DNA of 64,000 nucleotides from Planctomycetota bacterium. GTDB lineage: Bacteria > Planctomycetota > Phycisphaerae > Phycisphaerales > SM1A02. The stretch's first letter is position 1. Each line of letters begins with the position of its first letter. Below, piece by piece: positions 33,749 through 41,744 of the stretch. The DNA is taken from positions 620,001-684,000 of the forward strand of contig JAIOPG010000002.1 in assembly GCA_021414025.1 (NCBI GenBank). The letters run 5' to 3'. The notes beneath the pieces were generated by a model. The model did no database searches. It was not told the DNA's origin and saw nothing but the letters and a program-made list of their open reading frames with translations. The position numbers and the translations under genes were made by a program.

Positions 33749-33821
33749 CGGACTGCCAGTATCACGCACTCCCCCCACCCGGTTTTGCCCTCTTTTCAAA
33801 ATTTCCGCGATGCGGCCGGGC

Positions 33822-34580
33822 TCAACCCTTGGTGCCGGGCACTGCGATCGCGGAATTCTGCGCCGTTTTGCCCTGTTTTACCAGCAAAAGGTCGCCATCC
33901 TGGAGCAGCCCGACCCCGGGGGCATGGAGCTTGAACTCCTTGGTGTTGGGCTCAAGCGGCGTCGTTTCCTCCATTTGCACGCAACGATCGAAATGGCCTG
34001 CGGGCGTGTCCAGGGTCTTGTCCTTGGAGCGGATCACATAGCGGTCCATCGCCACCCCCGGCGCGTGCTCCTGGTAGAAGCGGGCGCCCACGTCGATCTT
34101 GCCCGGCATGAAGAGACCGAAAGTCGCCCCCTGTTCGCCCGATTTCCAGCCGCCCTCGTGCGACGAGATGGCGCCATCCTTGTAGATGTCGACCTCCTCA
34201 CCGAAGTAGAAGATGTCCTTGGTGCTCTTGCACATGGCGAAGAAATTGCGCGAGATCTCCTTGGGCTTGCCGTCGACCGTCTCGCTCTCCACCACCACAC
34301 GGGTCTCGACGCCGTCGATAACGCGCGTCTCCTGCGTCACGGTGATGGTCAGTCGCGCGTTCCCGCTCTTGTCCGCGTACTCCAGGGTGTACCCGGGCTC
34401 AAGAATGAAGTAGTCGTTGGATCCCCGCGAGGTCCAGCTGTTGGCGTCGACGATGAAATGGCTCTGCCAGCCATCCCAGGTGGTGTCGTAGACGTTCTTC
34501 TGACCGGTCGTGCAGGCGGACAGGAGCGCGGCGATCGAGGCGAGAACAAGGGCCGCGAAGGGACGATGGCGTAGGTTCAT
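33822..34580 (-). CDS. Lipoprotein of unknown function
   Basis: The 252-residue product has a lipobox (SIAALLSAC, Cys about residue 23) and a beta-rich body: WDGWQSHFIVDANSW, the strand-rich YFILEPGYTLEYADKSGNARLTITVTQETR, then a GGWKSGEQGATFGLFMPGKIDVGARFYQEHAPG segment. No catalytic motif is recognised. The fold might be a lipocalin or a LolA-like barrel; I cannot tell. It is followed upstream, 21 bases away, by a DoxX family gene on the same strand. Confidence 0.65.
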   Translation of the reverse strand: MNLRHRPFAALVLASIAALLSACTTGQKNVYDTTWDGWQSHFIVDANSWTSRGSNDYFILEPGYTLEYADKSGNARLTITVTQETRVIDGVETRVVVESETVDGKPKEISRNFFAMCKSTKDIFYFGEEVDIYKDGAISSHEGGWKSGEQGATFGLFMPGKIDVGARFYQEHAPGVAMDRYVIRSKDKTLDTPAGHFDRCVQMEETTPLEPNTKEFKLHAPGVGLLQDGDLLLVKQGKTAQNSAIAVPGTKG

Positions 34581-34601
34581 GGATGCTCCGTGAACATGGA
34601 C

Positions 34602-35018
34602 TCAGGCGGGCGACGTTCGCGCCGTGAAAAGTGCGTGATAGGCCCGCCGGTAGGACCAGACCAGGAAGAGCTCGAGGGCCAGGACGACGAGGGCCATGAC
34701 CATTCCGGTGGGAGCCAGGAAGAGATGGAAGGTCACGATGACGACAATGATCGGCGCGATGAGCACCAGGGCCAGTGGCACGAAGCGGTTCGCCAGAAGC
34801 AGGATGCCAACGAGCACTTGGGTGCCCGCGACCAACGGGAACATGAAGCCGGTGTTCATCAGCGCGTTGATGAAAGCGGTCGCCCCTTCGGGCATCGCGT
34901 CCTTGGGTTGCGGGATGAAGTGCAGGAAACCGTTGAGCCCGAACACCAGAAACATGAGTCCCATCAGGAAGCGCGCGATGGTCGGAAGGTGCCGGGCGAA
35001 CGATTGGGATTGGCTCAT
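34602..35018 (-). CDS. DoxX family membrane protein
   Basis: The 138-residue protein has four hydrophobic helices (residues about 12-32, 60-80, 78-98, 105-125) and the DoxX-like FLMGLMFLVFGLNGFLHFIP start with TFHLFLAP. Such proteins are membrane oxidoreductase or quinone-type subunits of unsettled function. The ATG at 35018 is used because the longer frame starts in non-coding sequence. It is divergent from the GNAT gene at 35147. Confidence 0.8.
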   Translation of the reverse strand: MSQSQSFARHLPTIARFLMGLMFLVFGLNGFLHFIPQPKDAMPEGATAFINALMNTGFMFPLVAGTQVLVGILLLANRFVPLALVLIAPIIVVIVTFHLFLAPTGMVMALVVLALELFLVWSYRRAYHALFTARTSPA

Positions 35019-35146
35019 GGAAGCTCCGTTGAGGGATGCATGCGGTCGATCGCGGTCGGGCGCGTGCGGGAAGATTATCAGGGTGCGGCGATCGTGGCGC
35101 CGAAGGATGGCATGGAGCCATGCCAAGGCGCCGATATGCTCCGCCG

Positions 35147-35989
35147 ATGCGCGTCATTCGTCATTCCGATGCCCGGTCGTTTCTAGATTGCGCGGAGGCT
35201 TTCCTCACGGAGCGCGAAGCGCGGCACAATCTTCCGCTGGCCATCGCGCGGCAATGCCGGATGGATCCGTCGCGCTATCCCGGCCCCAACTATTTCGCGG
35301 TCGTTCAGGATGGCGCCAAGTTGTCGGGCGTGGCATTGATGACGCCGCCGCACCGACTGCAGGTCTTCGCCCCGCCGGGTCCGGCGGTGGACGCTTTGGT
35401 CGAGGATCTCTCCTCCGGCCCAATCCACCCGCCGGGATCGCATGGACCGAGCGATTCGACGGAGGCCTTCGCGAAGGCGTGGTGCTCGCGACATGGTTTG
35501 AAGGCCCAGGTGAAGTTGAATCTGCGCAACTTTGAACTGACCCGGGTGGTGCCTCCGCCTCAGCCGCCGGGAGCGATGAAACGCGCTGAATTGGAGGACC
35601 TGCACTTTGTTCACGGGTGCTACAAAGCGTTCGGGCAGGAAACCCACAGCGACCCCACCAGCCTGCCCGTTGAGGACATCGCCCGCCGCGCAGTGACGGA
35701 AGGCCGGGTGTTTCTGTGGATCGACAAGGAGCCCGTCGCGCAGGCGGGCGTGATGGGCTCCACCCCCAACGGTTCACGCGTTGGTGCGGTCTACACCCCC
35801 CACGCCCATCGGACCCGCGGCTACGCGACGGCCCTGGTGGCGGCACTCTCGCAACACATGCTCGACCGGGGCAGCAGATTCTGCTTTCTCTTCACCGACC
35901 TGGCGAATCCCGTCTCGAACTCGATCTATCCGAAGGTCGGCTACCGGCCGGTGGCGGACTATCGCGACATCGACTTCGTCAAGTCCTGA
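35147..35989 (+). CDS. GNAT family N-acetyltransferase, two-domain
   Basis: The 280-residue protein has a C-terminal GNAT domain with the acetyl-CoA loop VGAVYTPHAHRTRGYATALVAALSQ (QxxGxG/A-like), then the FCFLFTDLANPVSNSIYPKVGYRPV strand. The N-terminal half is likely a degenerate second GNAT-type domain. This architecture is common in proteins acting on small amines or peptides; the substrate is unknown. The start is the ATG at 35147, chosen over an upstream frame that lacks a ribosome site. Confidence 0.85.
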   Translation: MRVIRHSDARSFLDCAEAFLTEREARHNLPLAIARQCRMDPSRYPGPNYFAVVQDGAKLSGVALMTPPHRLQVFAPPGPAVDALVEDLSSGPIHPPGSHGPSDSTEAFAKAWCSRHGLKAQVKLNLRNFELTRVVPPPQPPGAMKRAELEDLHFVHGCYKAFGQETHSDPTSLPVEDIARRAVTEGRVFLWIDKEPVAQAGVMGSTPNGSRVGAVYTPHAHRTRGYATALVAALSQHMLDRGSRFCFLFTDLANPVSNSIYPKVGYRPVADYRDIDFVKS

Positions 35990-36023
35990 CATCGACCGGA
36001 CGCGATCATGCGATGATGGTCCG

Positions 36024-36572
36024 ATGGCCAAACCCACCAAAAAGAAAGCCCTTGCTCTCTCCCAGGTCTATCGTCTGATCGAGCCCGGTCCGGTGGTGCT
36101 GGTCTCGACCCGGGAGGGAGGGAAAGACAACATCATGGCCATGTCGTGGCACATGATGGTGGACTTCGAGCCGCCGATCCTGGCCTGCGTCATCAGCAAC
36201 CGCGGGCGCACCTTCGCCATGGTGCGGAAGACCCGGGAACTGGTGATCAACATTCCCACCGTGAAACTGGCCCGAAAGGTGGTGGCGTGCGGCAATGCTT
36301 CGGGACGTTTCGTGGACAAATTCCGCGTGATCGGTCTGACCCCGTCCCCTGCAGCGAAGGTGCGGGCGCCGCTGATTGCCGAATGCTTCGCCAATCTGGA
36401 ATGCAAGGTGATCGACGCGACCATGGCGGCGAAATACAACATCTTCATCGTCGAAGTGGTCAAGGCCTGGATCGACCGCTCGCAAACGCATCCCCGCACC
36501 ATCCATCACCAGGGGCGCGGAGTGTTCATCGTTGACGGCCGGACTTTCAAACTGCCATCGCGGATGAAATAG
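36024..36572 (+). CDS. Flavin reductase domain protein (FMN-binding)
   Basis: The 182-residue protein has the flavin reductase split-barrel pattern: GPVVLVSTREGGKDNIMAMSWHMMVDFEPPILACVISNRGRTFAMVRKTRELVINIP and a C-terminal ECFANLECKV strand. It probably binds FMN and reduces it with NAD(P)H or acts in a two-component oxygenase pair. It follows the GNAT gene by 34 bases on the same strand and is likely in its operon. Confidence 0.85.
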   Translation: MAKPTKKKALALSQVYRLIEPGPVVLVSTREGGKDNIMAMSWHMMVDFEPPILACVISNRGRTFAMVRKTRELVINIPTVKLARKVVACGNASGRFVDKFRVIGLTPSPAAKVRAPLIAECFANLECKVIDATMAAKYNIFIVEVVKAWIDRSQTHPRTIHHQGRGVFIVDGRTFKLPSRMK

Positions 36573-36590
36573 CATTTCCCGCCGGGCGGG

Positions 36591-37088
36591 TCACTTGCTT
36601 GCGGCGATGTTGAGTCGATCCAATGCGGCAAGGACGGTGGGATGGACGGAGAGTTCCTGGGGTTGAAGGTGGGTCAATTCGCATTCATGCAGGTCGATGC
36701 GCCCGTCATGGCTGCCCATTTCCTTGCGCAGCAATCCAAGAAACCGCGACGCTGCGAAAATGCAGATGTGCTCGGATGCATGCTTCTTTGCCGCGTCCTT
36801 GAGCCAGGTGCCGACCTCGCGGGCAAACCGAAGGTTCTCCTCATCCTTCTCGTGACCGAAGGAGCCGGAGTGCTGGACCGAATTCGTTTTTGAACCACCC
36901 CCAAGCGTGTTCGGCCGGTGCATCTCGTGGGAGTTTTCCCAGGTGTTCTGGGTGGAATTCTTCTTCTCGATGTGCCAGCGCTTTCCGGGAACCATCGTGC
37001 ACGAGAACAGGGTCGCATGCCGCTCGTCGACCGTGGCGATCCAGTGAAGATGCTGCCTGGCGTTTCCGATATGCGATGTTGTTTCCAT
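36591..37088 (-). CDS. Host-attachment family protein (eRF1-like, PF10116 type)
   Basis: The 165-residue protein matches the host-attachment/baeRF pattern: an RFAREVGTWLKDAAKKHASEHICIFAASRFLGLLRKEMG segment (the fAreia...L...fLG.LR signature), followed by ECELTHLQPQELSVHPTVLAALDRL. These domains resemble the eRF1 fold and may sense or rescue ribosomes, not attach to hosts. An unusual Asn/Ser/Gly/His-rich stretch (residues 44-75) precedes the signature. Converges with the flavin reductase gene. Confidence 0.7.
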   Translation of the reverse strand: METTSHIGNARQHLHWIATVDERHATLFSCTMVPGKRWHIEKKNSTQNTWENSHEMHRPNTLGGGSKTNSVQHSGSFGHEKDEENLRFAREVGTWLKDAAKKHASEHICIFAASRFLGLLRKEMGSHDGRIDLHECELTHLQPQELSVHPTVLAALDRLNIAASK

Positions 37089-37156
37089 GCCGCCATCGTA
37101 GCGGTTCAGATCTCGCCATTCCCAGTGATCAAGGACTTATTCGAATTATTCCGTGC

Positions 37157-37519
37157 TCAGGCGTAGACGAGGGTCTTGAATCCGCCAACGAGCATTCGCT
37201 TCATGTCGAAGGGCAGGTTGTTGGGATCGCACATCGCATGGCAACGCGGGTCCTTCATGACCTTGGCGTTCACGCGGTCACGCTGCGCCCTCGACTTGTA
37301 GACGATGTACGCAAAAACCACGGTGTCGCCGGGCTTCGCCTTGATCTGCTTCGGAAAAGGAACGCCGAACTTCACGTTCAGGTCGTCGCCGATGCATTCG
37401 CGGTATTCGATCGCTCCGTGTTCGGTGAAGATCTTGCTGGCCTTCTGCGCCATTCGGCGGTAGGCGGGAAGCTTCTTCTTCGGAACCGGCAGCACGTATC
37501 CATCGACGTAGTGAGCCAT
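37157..37519 (-). CDS. DUF1428 family protein
   Basis: The 120-residue protein is of the DUF1428 type: HYVDGYVLPVPKKKLPAYRRMAQKASKIFTEHGAIEYRECIGDDL and a FAYIVYKSRAQRDRVNAKVMKDPR segment are near-diagnostic. The fold is a dimeric alpha-beta barrel; the ligand is unknown. AAAGGA lies upstream of the ATG. It is 42 bases from the VOC gene on the same strand and probably cotranscribed. Confidence 0.93.
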   Translation of the reverse strand: MAHYVDGYVLPVPKKKLPAYRRMAQKASKIFTEHGAIEYRECIGDDLNVKFGVPFPKQIKAKPGDTVVFAYIVYKSRAQRDRVNAKVMKDPRCHAMCDPNNLPFDMKRMLVGGFKTLVYA

Positions 37520-37561
37520 AGTGCTCTGTCCTTTCGTGTTGAGGGAGTTGGAAGTATCGAT

Positions 37562-38011
37562 TCAGGGTGTGACGATGACCATCCAGCCGATGCCGAAACG
37601 GTCGGTGAGCATGCCGAATCGCGGCGACCAGAAGGTCTTGCCCAGCGGCATCGTCACCTTTCCGCCGGCGGAAAGCGCGGCGAAGGTGCGGTCCGCCTCG
37701 GCGACCGTGGGCACCGAGAGCGTGAGCGAGAATCCGTCGTATTTCTGTCCATTCGAGCAGCCATCCGAGGCATGCACGACCGATGGTCCGACGCGGAAGG
37801 TGGCGTGCATGACCTTGTGCTCGAATCCCGGAGCCAGGATGCCGGGCGGCATCGGTTCGGGGCTGTCCTTGAACAGCTTGACGAGGTCCACCTGGGCGCC
37901 GATCGCGGTGCGGTAGAACTCAAGCGCCTCCTCGCAGCGGCCGCCGAAAAAGAGATAGGGCTGGACATGCGTTCCGGTCGCGATGGCGCCGGGCTTGATC
38001 GTCGTGGTCAT
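37562..38011 (-). CDS. VOC superfamily protein (PhnB/glyoxalase-like)
   Basis: The 149-residue protein resembles PhnB-type VOC proteins: VQPYLFFGGRCEEALEFYRTAIGAQVDLVKLFKD at the N-terminus and a FGMLTDRFGIGWMVI ending with metal-type residues. The subgroup is not metal-dependent in all members. The role is unknown, although such proteins are often resistance or detoxification enzymes. It is the first gene of a pair with DUF1428. Confidence 0.9.
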   Translation of the reverse strand: MTTTIKPGAIATGTHVQPYLFFGGRCEEALEFYRTAIGAQVDLVKLFKDSPEPMPPGILAPGFEHKVMHATFRVGPSVVHASDGCSNGQKYDGFSLTLSVPTVAEADRTFAALSAGGKVTMPLGKTFWSPRFGMLTDRFGIGWMVIVTP

Positions 38012-38088
38012 GACTTCAATTTACCCTGCTCGATCAAATCGACAAGCGCGCCCGGCGCAGACCTTCTGCCGCCCGTGCGGTCCGCGGC

Positions 38089-38520
38089 CTATTTCGCGAT
38101 CTTGCGGCGGCTCTTGCCGTTCTTCGCGGCGGGACGCTTCGCGGCCATGTCGGCCTTGGCGCGGGCCATCTTGAAATCATCCCAGGCGCCGTTGAGCGTC
38201 TTTGTAAAGGAGAGCAGGTCCTTCACCTCGACCTTGGGCATCGCCTTGTAGCGCTCCGAGATCAGGGAGACGATCGCCATGTAGTTCCGCTTGTTGAAAG
38301 CGGCCTTCTTGAGCTTGCCGGTCTTCTGCACTATCTCCTTCTCCGCCTTCTTCATCCAGTCCGCCGTGCTCTGGCGGTGCTGGCGGGCCTTCTTGCTGCC
38401 CCAGTAGTAATAGGCGGCGCCAAGGGCCGCCGCGGCGCCGGCCGCCGCTCCGGCGATCTCCAGCTTGGTGGTGGTGGTCATGGCGCGCTTCGTGGACGAT
38501 TTCTTTGCGGTTTTTTTCAT
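38089..38520 (-). CDS. Small single-pass basic membrane protein
   Basis: The 143-residue protein has a Lys-rich start (KKTAKKSSTKR), one Ala/Gly-rich membrane segment (LEIAGAAAGAAAALGAAYYYWG), and a strongly basic, Lys/Arg/Ala-rich C-terminal half that could bind DNA or anionic polymers (tail KRPAAKNGKSRRKIAK). It has a predicted amphipathic helical stretch. No family is recognised. It overlaps its upstream neighbour by 4 bases (ATGA), so the two small membrane proteins are probably partners. Confidence 0.7.
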   Translation of the reverse strand: MKKTAKKSSTKRAMTTTTKLEIAGAAAGAAAALGAAYYYWGSKKARQHRQSTADWMKKAEKEIVQKTGKLKKAAFNKRNYMAIVSLISERYKAMPKVEVKDLLSFTKTLNGAWDDFKMARAKADMAAKRPAAKNGKSRRKIAK

Positions 38521-38813
38521 GGCAGTGCTTCCTTCTTCTTTCGGATTCGTTTTGACGGGAACCAAGTTTTCCAGATCTTGAGCAAGCGGAAGTACTGACC
38601 GGCTTCCTTCGCTTCTTCTTTGATTTTCTGCCTGAGGTGGATGATGTCCTTGGACAATGCCGTGGTGCCGACCAGCATGAGATCGGAGATGTCCCGGACG
38701 TTCTTCAGGATCCGCACCAGGAAGTAGAGCGCGACCGCCATGATGACACTCAGGCCGACCACCGCGACCGCGGTGATGATGAAAAAGACATTCGTCTGCA
38801 GAACCTGATTCAT
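38517..38813 (-). CDS. Small single-pass membrane protein
   Basis: The 98-residue protein has one N-terminal membrane helix (VFFIITAVAVVGLSVIMAVALYFLV), then a predicted helix and a basic C-terminus (KRIRKKKEALP), similar in layout to DUF948-type proteins. It is the first gene of an ATGA-coupled pair with the basic membrane protein. Function unknown. Confidence 0.7.
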   Translation of the reverse strand: MNQVLQTNVFFIITAVAVVGLSVIMAVALYFLVRILKNVRDISDLMLVGTTALSKDIIHLRQKIKEEAKEAGQYFRLLKIWKTWFPSKRIRKKKEALP

Positions 38814-38828
38814 GTTGTGACCATGGCA

Positions 38829-38869
38829 TTGGAAATCGCTGTACGCGGGCCGAAGCCCGGCATTTCCAA
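38829..38869. repeat. Imperfect stem-loop upstream of the small membrane gene pair
   Basis: TTGGAAAT (38829-38836) and ATTTCCAA (38862-38869) are perfect inverted arms, and inside them CGGGC-CGAA-GCCCG forms a second stem. The structure may be a leader or an operator; no T run follows on either strand. Confidence 0.4.
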
Positions 38870-39008
38870 ATCGAGACGGGAGATCCGTGAACCCATCCTA
38901 AGTTGACTTGGGCGACCTGTGTGACTTCGTCGGACCTATTTGATTTATGCCGCCGATCACGCAATCGGAGTATTCCGGTTGAATCGCCACTTTCCTTCCC
39001 ATGTGACA

Positions 39009-39042
39009 ATGCCGGACTCATGCCTTGGCATGAATCCGGCAT
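39009..39042. repeat. Long inverted repeat after the ice-binding-like gene
   Basis: Two 16-base arms (ATGCCGGACTCATGCC and its partner) pair with a single mismatch and a two-base gap. The hairpin lies 28 bases beyond the stop of the ice-binding-like gene at 39070. A second 9-pair stem lies right at the stop. No T run is seen, so it may be a stability structure and not a classic terminator. Confidence 0.5.
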
Positions 39043-39069
39043 CCACTCGATGAAGCCAGGCGGGCTTCG

Positions 39070-39852
39070 TCACCGCACCGCGCTGTGCCGACGCCTGCGT
39101 GCGAGCACGCCACACAAGCCGATCACCATCGCAGCGCCTGGCGCCGGGATAACGCTGCAGGTGGTGTCAATGGCATTCGAATCCAGGGTGACCGCGCCGT
39201 CGATCGCCAATGCCCTGCCCATCAGGATGCTTGCATTGGTGTTCATGGTGATGCTGGCTTGGGCCAGAATGCTTCCCATGAACGCCGTGCCGGTTCCCAG
39301 GGTTGCGGAACTGCCGACCTGCCAATAGACGTTGCAGCCGTCCGCACCATTGATTCCCACGACCGAGGCGGAGCTGGCGGTGATGAGCGTGCTGCCGATG
39401 CGGAAAATGAATTCCGCATTGGCATTGCCCTGGCCATCCAGCGTCAGGACGACATTATTCAGGGCCGCCGAGGTCGAGAAGAAGTACACGCCGGGCGTCA
39501 AGGTCAATCCACCCAGGTTCTGCCCGGTCAGATTGGTATTGAACGCCATGCCGCTGAATGCGGCGAACGCCGACACCGTATCGTTGTGGGCCGCCTGAGC
39601 GACGGCATCGCCCGCGTGAATCGCGCCTCCGGTGACAATTCCGGGCCCAAAGCCCGTCACCGCTGTCCCCGGCCAGACGCCGAGATTGCCAATGACGGTT
39701 GTGAGTCCCGTGTTGGTCACGGTGGAGCCGCCCAGGACTCCGAACGACGCCGCGGAGTTCAAATAGTCCGCATGGGCCGCCGAGGGGGTGAACGCCGCCA
39801 GAAGTGACATCGCGCCAAAAATAGAGTAAATAACCTTGAATTTGACATTCAT
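39070..39852 (-). CDS. Ice-binding-like (DUF3494) secreted protein with PEP-CTERM-like tail
   Basis: The 260-residue product has a signal peptide (FGAMSLLAAFTPSAAHA), a DUF3494-like beta-helix: VLGGSTVTNTGLTTVIGNLGVWPG, GAIHAGDAVAQAAHNDTVSAFAAFSGM, LGGLTLTPGVYFFSTSAALNNVVLTLDGQGNANAEFIFRIGSTL, and a C-terminal IPAPGAAMVIGLCGVLARRRR tail. The domain binds ice in several bacteria and may also act as a surface adhesin. Cys residues near the end (NVYWQVG, TTCSV) could form a disulfide. It is monocistronic and preceded by AT-rich sequence with inverted repeats. Confidence 0.85.
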   Translation of the reverse strand: MNVKFKVIYSIFGAMSLLAAFTPSAAHADYLNSAASFGVLGGSTVTNTGLTTVIGNLGVWPGTAVTGFGPGIVTGGAIHAGDAVAQAAHNDTVSAFAAFSGMAFNTNLTGQNLGGLTLTPGVYFFSTSAALNNVVLTLDGQGNANAEFIFRIGSTLITASSASVVGINGADGCNVYWQVGSSATLGTGTAFMGSILAQASITMNTNASILMGRALAIDGAVTLDSNAIDTTCSVIPAPGAAMVIGLCGVLARRRRHSAVR

Positions 39853-39964
39853 GTTCGCACCAAATCTCTCTGTATTGAAAGGGAGTAAGAAAACTACTTG
39901 ATCCGAAACGGGAACTTCAGAAAAGTGGGCGACCGATTATTCGATCTGCCGCAAGACACCTTAT

Positions 39965-39986
39965 CCACATTATTTCTGTAATGTGG
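39965..39986. promoter_or_regulatory. Inverted repeat upstream of the ice-binding-like gene
   Basis: CCACATTA and TAATGTGG form perfect 8-base arms with a 6-base spacer (TTTCTG), about 113 bases before the start codon at 39852, within an AT-rich intergenic stretch. It has the look of a dimeric regulator site; no regulator is known here. Confidence 0.4.
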
Positions 39987-40010
39987 CCTTCGCCCATAAT
40001 TATTCAAAAT

Positions 40011-40034
40011 ACTCAATTTATTCTATTATTGAGT
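40011..40034 (-). terminator. AT-rich hairpin after tsaE (weak terminator)
   Basis: ACTCAAT and ATTGAGT form a 7-pair stem with a 10-base loop. On the minus strand it is followed by ATTTTGAATAATT. It lies about 57 bases after the tsaE stop, at the end of the long minus-strand block. The weak stem makes this uncertain. Confidence 0.35.
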
Positions 40035-40090
40035 TTATTCCGACCTGCCCGGGGATTCGCTGAAATGGCACAAAGGTGCCTTGATTCCAT

Positions 40091-40708
40091 TTAATCCTCG
40101 TCGAGATCGGTCTGCTCGATCGGGCGCGAGATGGTGTAGCGGCCATCGATCCAGCGGCCCAGATCCACTTCGCGGCAGCGCTTGGAGCAGAAGGGCTTGA
40201 ATTCGCCCAGAAAAGGCACGGCCGCGCCGCAGATCGCGCAGGGCCGGGCGCGCATCGACACCCGGAGCCCTTCGACGAAATCCGGCATGGCCTCGACGAC
40301 GATCTGCCGATCCGTCGGGCTGGTGGCGGTCAATCGAACCTGAATCGACTCGCCGGGCAGCTCGCCCTCGACCTTCTCCGCCCACTCGATGGCCGCCACG
40401 CTGTCCGGGGCGCCGATCTCCAGCCCACTGTCGCGCAACTGCTGGGGATTGGAGAGTCGGTAGGCGTCGACATGGACCAAATCGATCCGCGAGCCGCGGT
40501 AGCGCTGCAGCAGGATGAAGGTCGGGCTGCTGACCTGACGCTCGTCGCATCCAAGTCCGACGGCAAGCCCGCGGACGAAACAGGTCTTGCCCGCCCCCAG
40601 ATCGCCGCGCAGCGCGATGGTCTCCCCGCCGACCAGCAGCGTGGCCAGCTTGGCGGCGACCTCCTCGGTCTGTGCATGGGAGTGGGTTTCGATTTCAAAA
40701 GACTTCAT
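40091..40708 (-). CDS. tsaE: TsaE fused to a YacG-like zinc ribbon
   Basis: The 205-residue protein has two parts. Residues 1-150 are TsaE, the ATPase of the TsaBDE complex that makes N6-threonylcarbamoyladenosine on tRNA: Walker A GDLGAGKT (35-42), SPTF (61-64), HVDAYR (79-84) and EW (108-109). Residues 151-205 match YacG (DUF329), a small zinc protein that binds and inhibits DNA gyrase: CAIC (157-160), FCSKRC (173-178) and VDLGRW (181-186). TsaE is normally about 150 residues and YacG about 65, encoded separately. The fusion is unusual. It is the last gene after thiL (gap 58 bases). Confidence 0.88.
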   Translation of the reverse strand: MKSFEIETHSHAQTEEVAAKLATLLVGGETIALRGDLGAGKTCFVRGLAVGLGCDERQVSSPTFILLQRYRGSRIDLVHVDAYRLSNPQQLRDSGLEIGAPDSVAAIEWAEKVEGELPGESIQVRLTATSPTDRQIVVEAMPDFVEGLRVSMRARPCAICGAAVPFLGEFKPFCSKRCREVDLGRWIDGRYTISRPIEQTDLDED

Positions 40709-40766
40709 GAGGTGCGTTCCTTCGCCAAGTCTAATTCACTCGAAGCGCTGCACGGACTTTGGGAGG

Positions 40767-41744
40767 TCATGCGTCATGCCAGCGCCCCAGTGTCGAGACA
40801 TCCACGGCTTGATTGCGGCGAGTGCAAACCAACGCGGGCGCACCCTTGCTCGGCATAGCCTTCATCGAGCCGACGCGAGTGACCGTGGTGTTGCCGGGGC
40901 CGATCGTTGCCGGAACCGGCGTTCCCCCCGCCACCGCAAAGAGCAGCTCGTAATCCTCGCCATCGCCCAGGGCGCCTCGCCAGGCGTTCTCCTGAGTGTG
41001 CTTCTTCACGCACGCCTGCGAACATGGAAGGCGCTCCACCTCGATGACCGCTTGAAGCCCGCCGGCACGGGCGAAGCGCTCGCCGTCGCAGGCCAGCCCA
41101 TCGGAGAGATCCATCATGGCGTGCAGATTGGCGCCCAGCAGCCGGGCCAAAGCGTGGGCTTCGGCAACCCGTGGCTCAAAGGTGAAGTGATGACCCCCGC
41201 CATCCGCATCAAGCGATCCGCCGAGCGAGCCCGTGACATAGAGATCGTCGCCCGCCTTGGCGCCGCAGCGAAGGATGGGCTTCACGCCCGGCAGCGGCTC
41301 CGCGAGCACCGTGACCGCGATCGTCAGCGGACCGTCGCCGGCATGGACGCTGGTATCACCGCCGATCAGGGGCGACTTGAAGTGCCGCGCTGCGGCTTCG
41401 ATCGCATCGACCAGTTGCCGGGCCCACTGCGGGGTGACCCCTCGCGGCAGGACGCAGGCGGCGAGCAGCGCCACGGGCCGGGCCGCCATCGCGGCGACAT
41501 CGCTGATGTTTCGCGCCACCGCCTTGCGGCCGATCTGCGCCGGCGTGGCCGAATTGAGAAAGTGCCGTCCCTCCACAAGCAGATCCGTCGCAGCGAGCAC
41601 CTCGCCGCCGGGCACCTGGATCAGAGCCATGTCGTCGCCAGGGCCGATGGTCACATGGCTGCCACCCGCGACCGTGCTGCGGATGTGCGCCAGGAGATCC
41701 TCCTCGACGAATCGATCGCCCGGTTTGGACGGGTCAGCCGTCAT
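40767..41744 (-). CDS. thiL: Thiamine-monophosphate kinase
   Basis: The 325-residue protein carries ThiL hallmarks: GPGDDMALI near residue 33, an LLVEGRHF segment, AVARNISDVAAMAARP, IGGDTSV and a LMDLSDGL-like MMDLSDGLACDGERFA. It phosphorylates thiamine monophosphate to the diphosphate cofactor. The start ATG at 41744 lies 11 bases inside the end of waaA, so translation is coupled to it. A longer upstream frame overlaps waaA in another phase and is not coding. Confidence 0.92.
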   Translation of the reverse strand: MTADPSKPGDRFVEEDLLAHIRSTVAGGSHVTIGPGDDMALIQVPGGEVLAATDLLVEGRHFLNSATPAQIGRKAVARNISDVAAMAARPVALLAACVLPRGVTPQWARQLVDAIEAAARHFKSPLIGGDTSVHAGDGPLTIAVTVLAEPLPGVKPILRCGAKAGDDLYVTGSLGGSLDADGGGHHFTFEPRVAEAHALARLLGANLHAMMDLSDGLACDGERFARAGGLQAVIEVERLPCSQACVKKHTQENAWRGALGDGEDYELLFAVAGGTPVPATIGPGNTTVTRVGSMKAMPSKGAPALVCTRRNQAVDVSTLGRWHDA

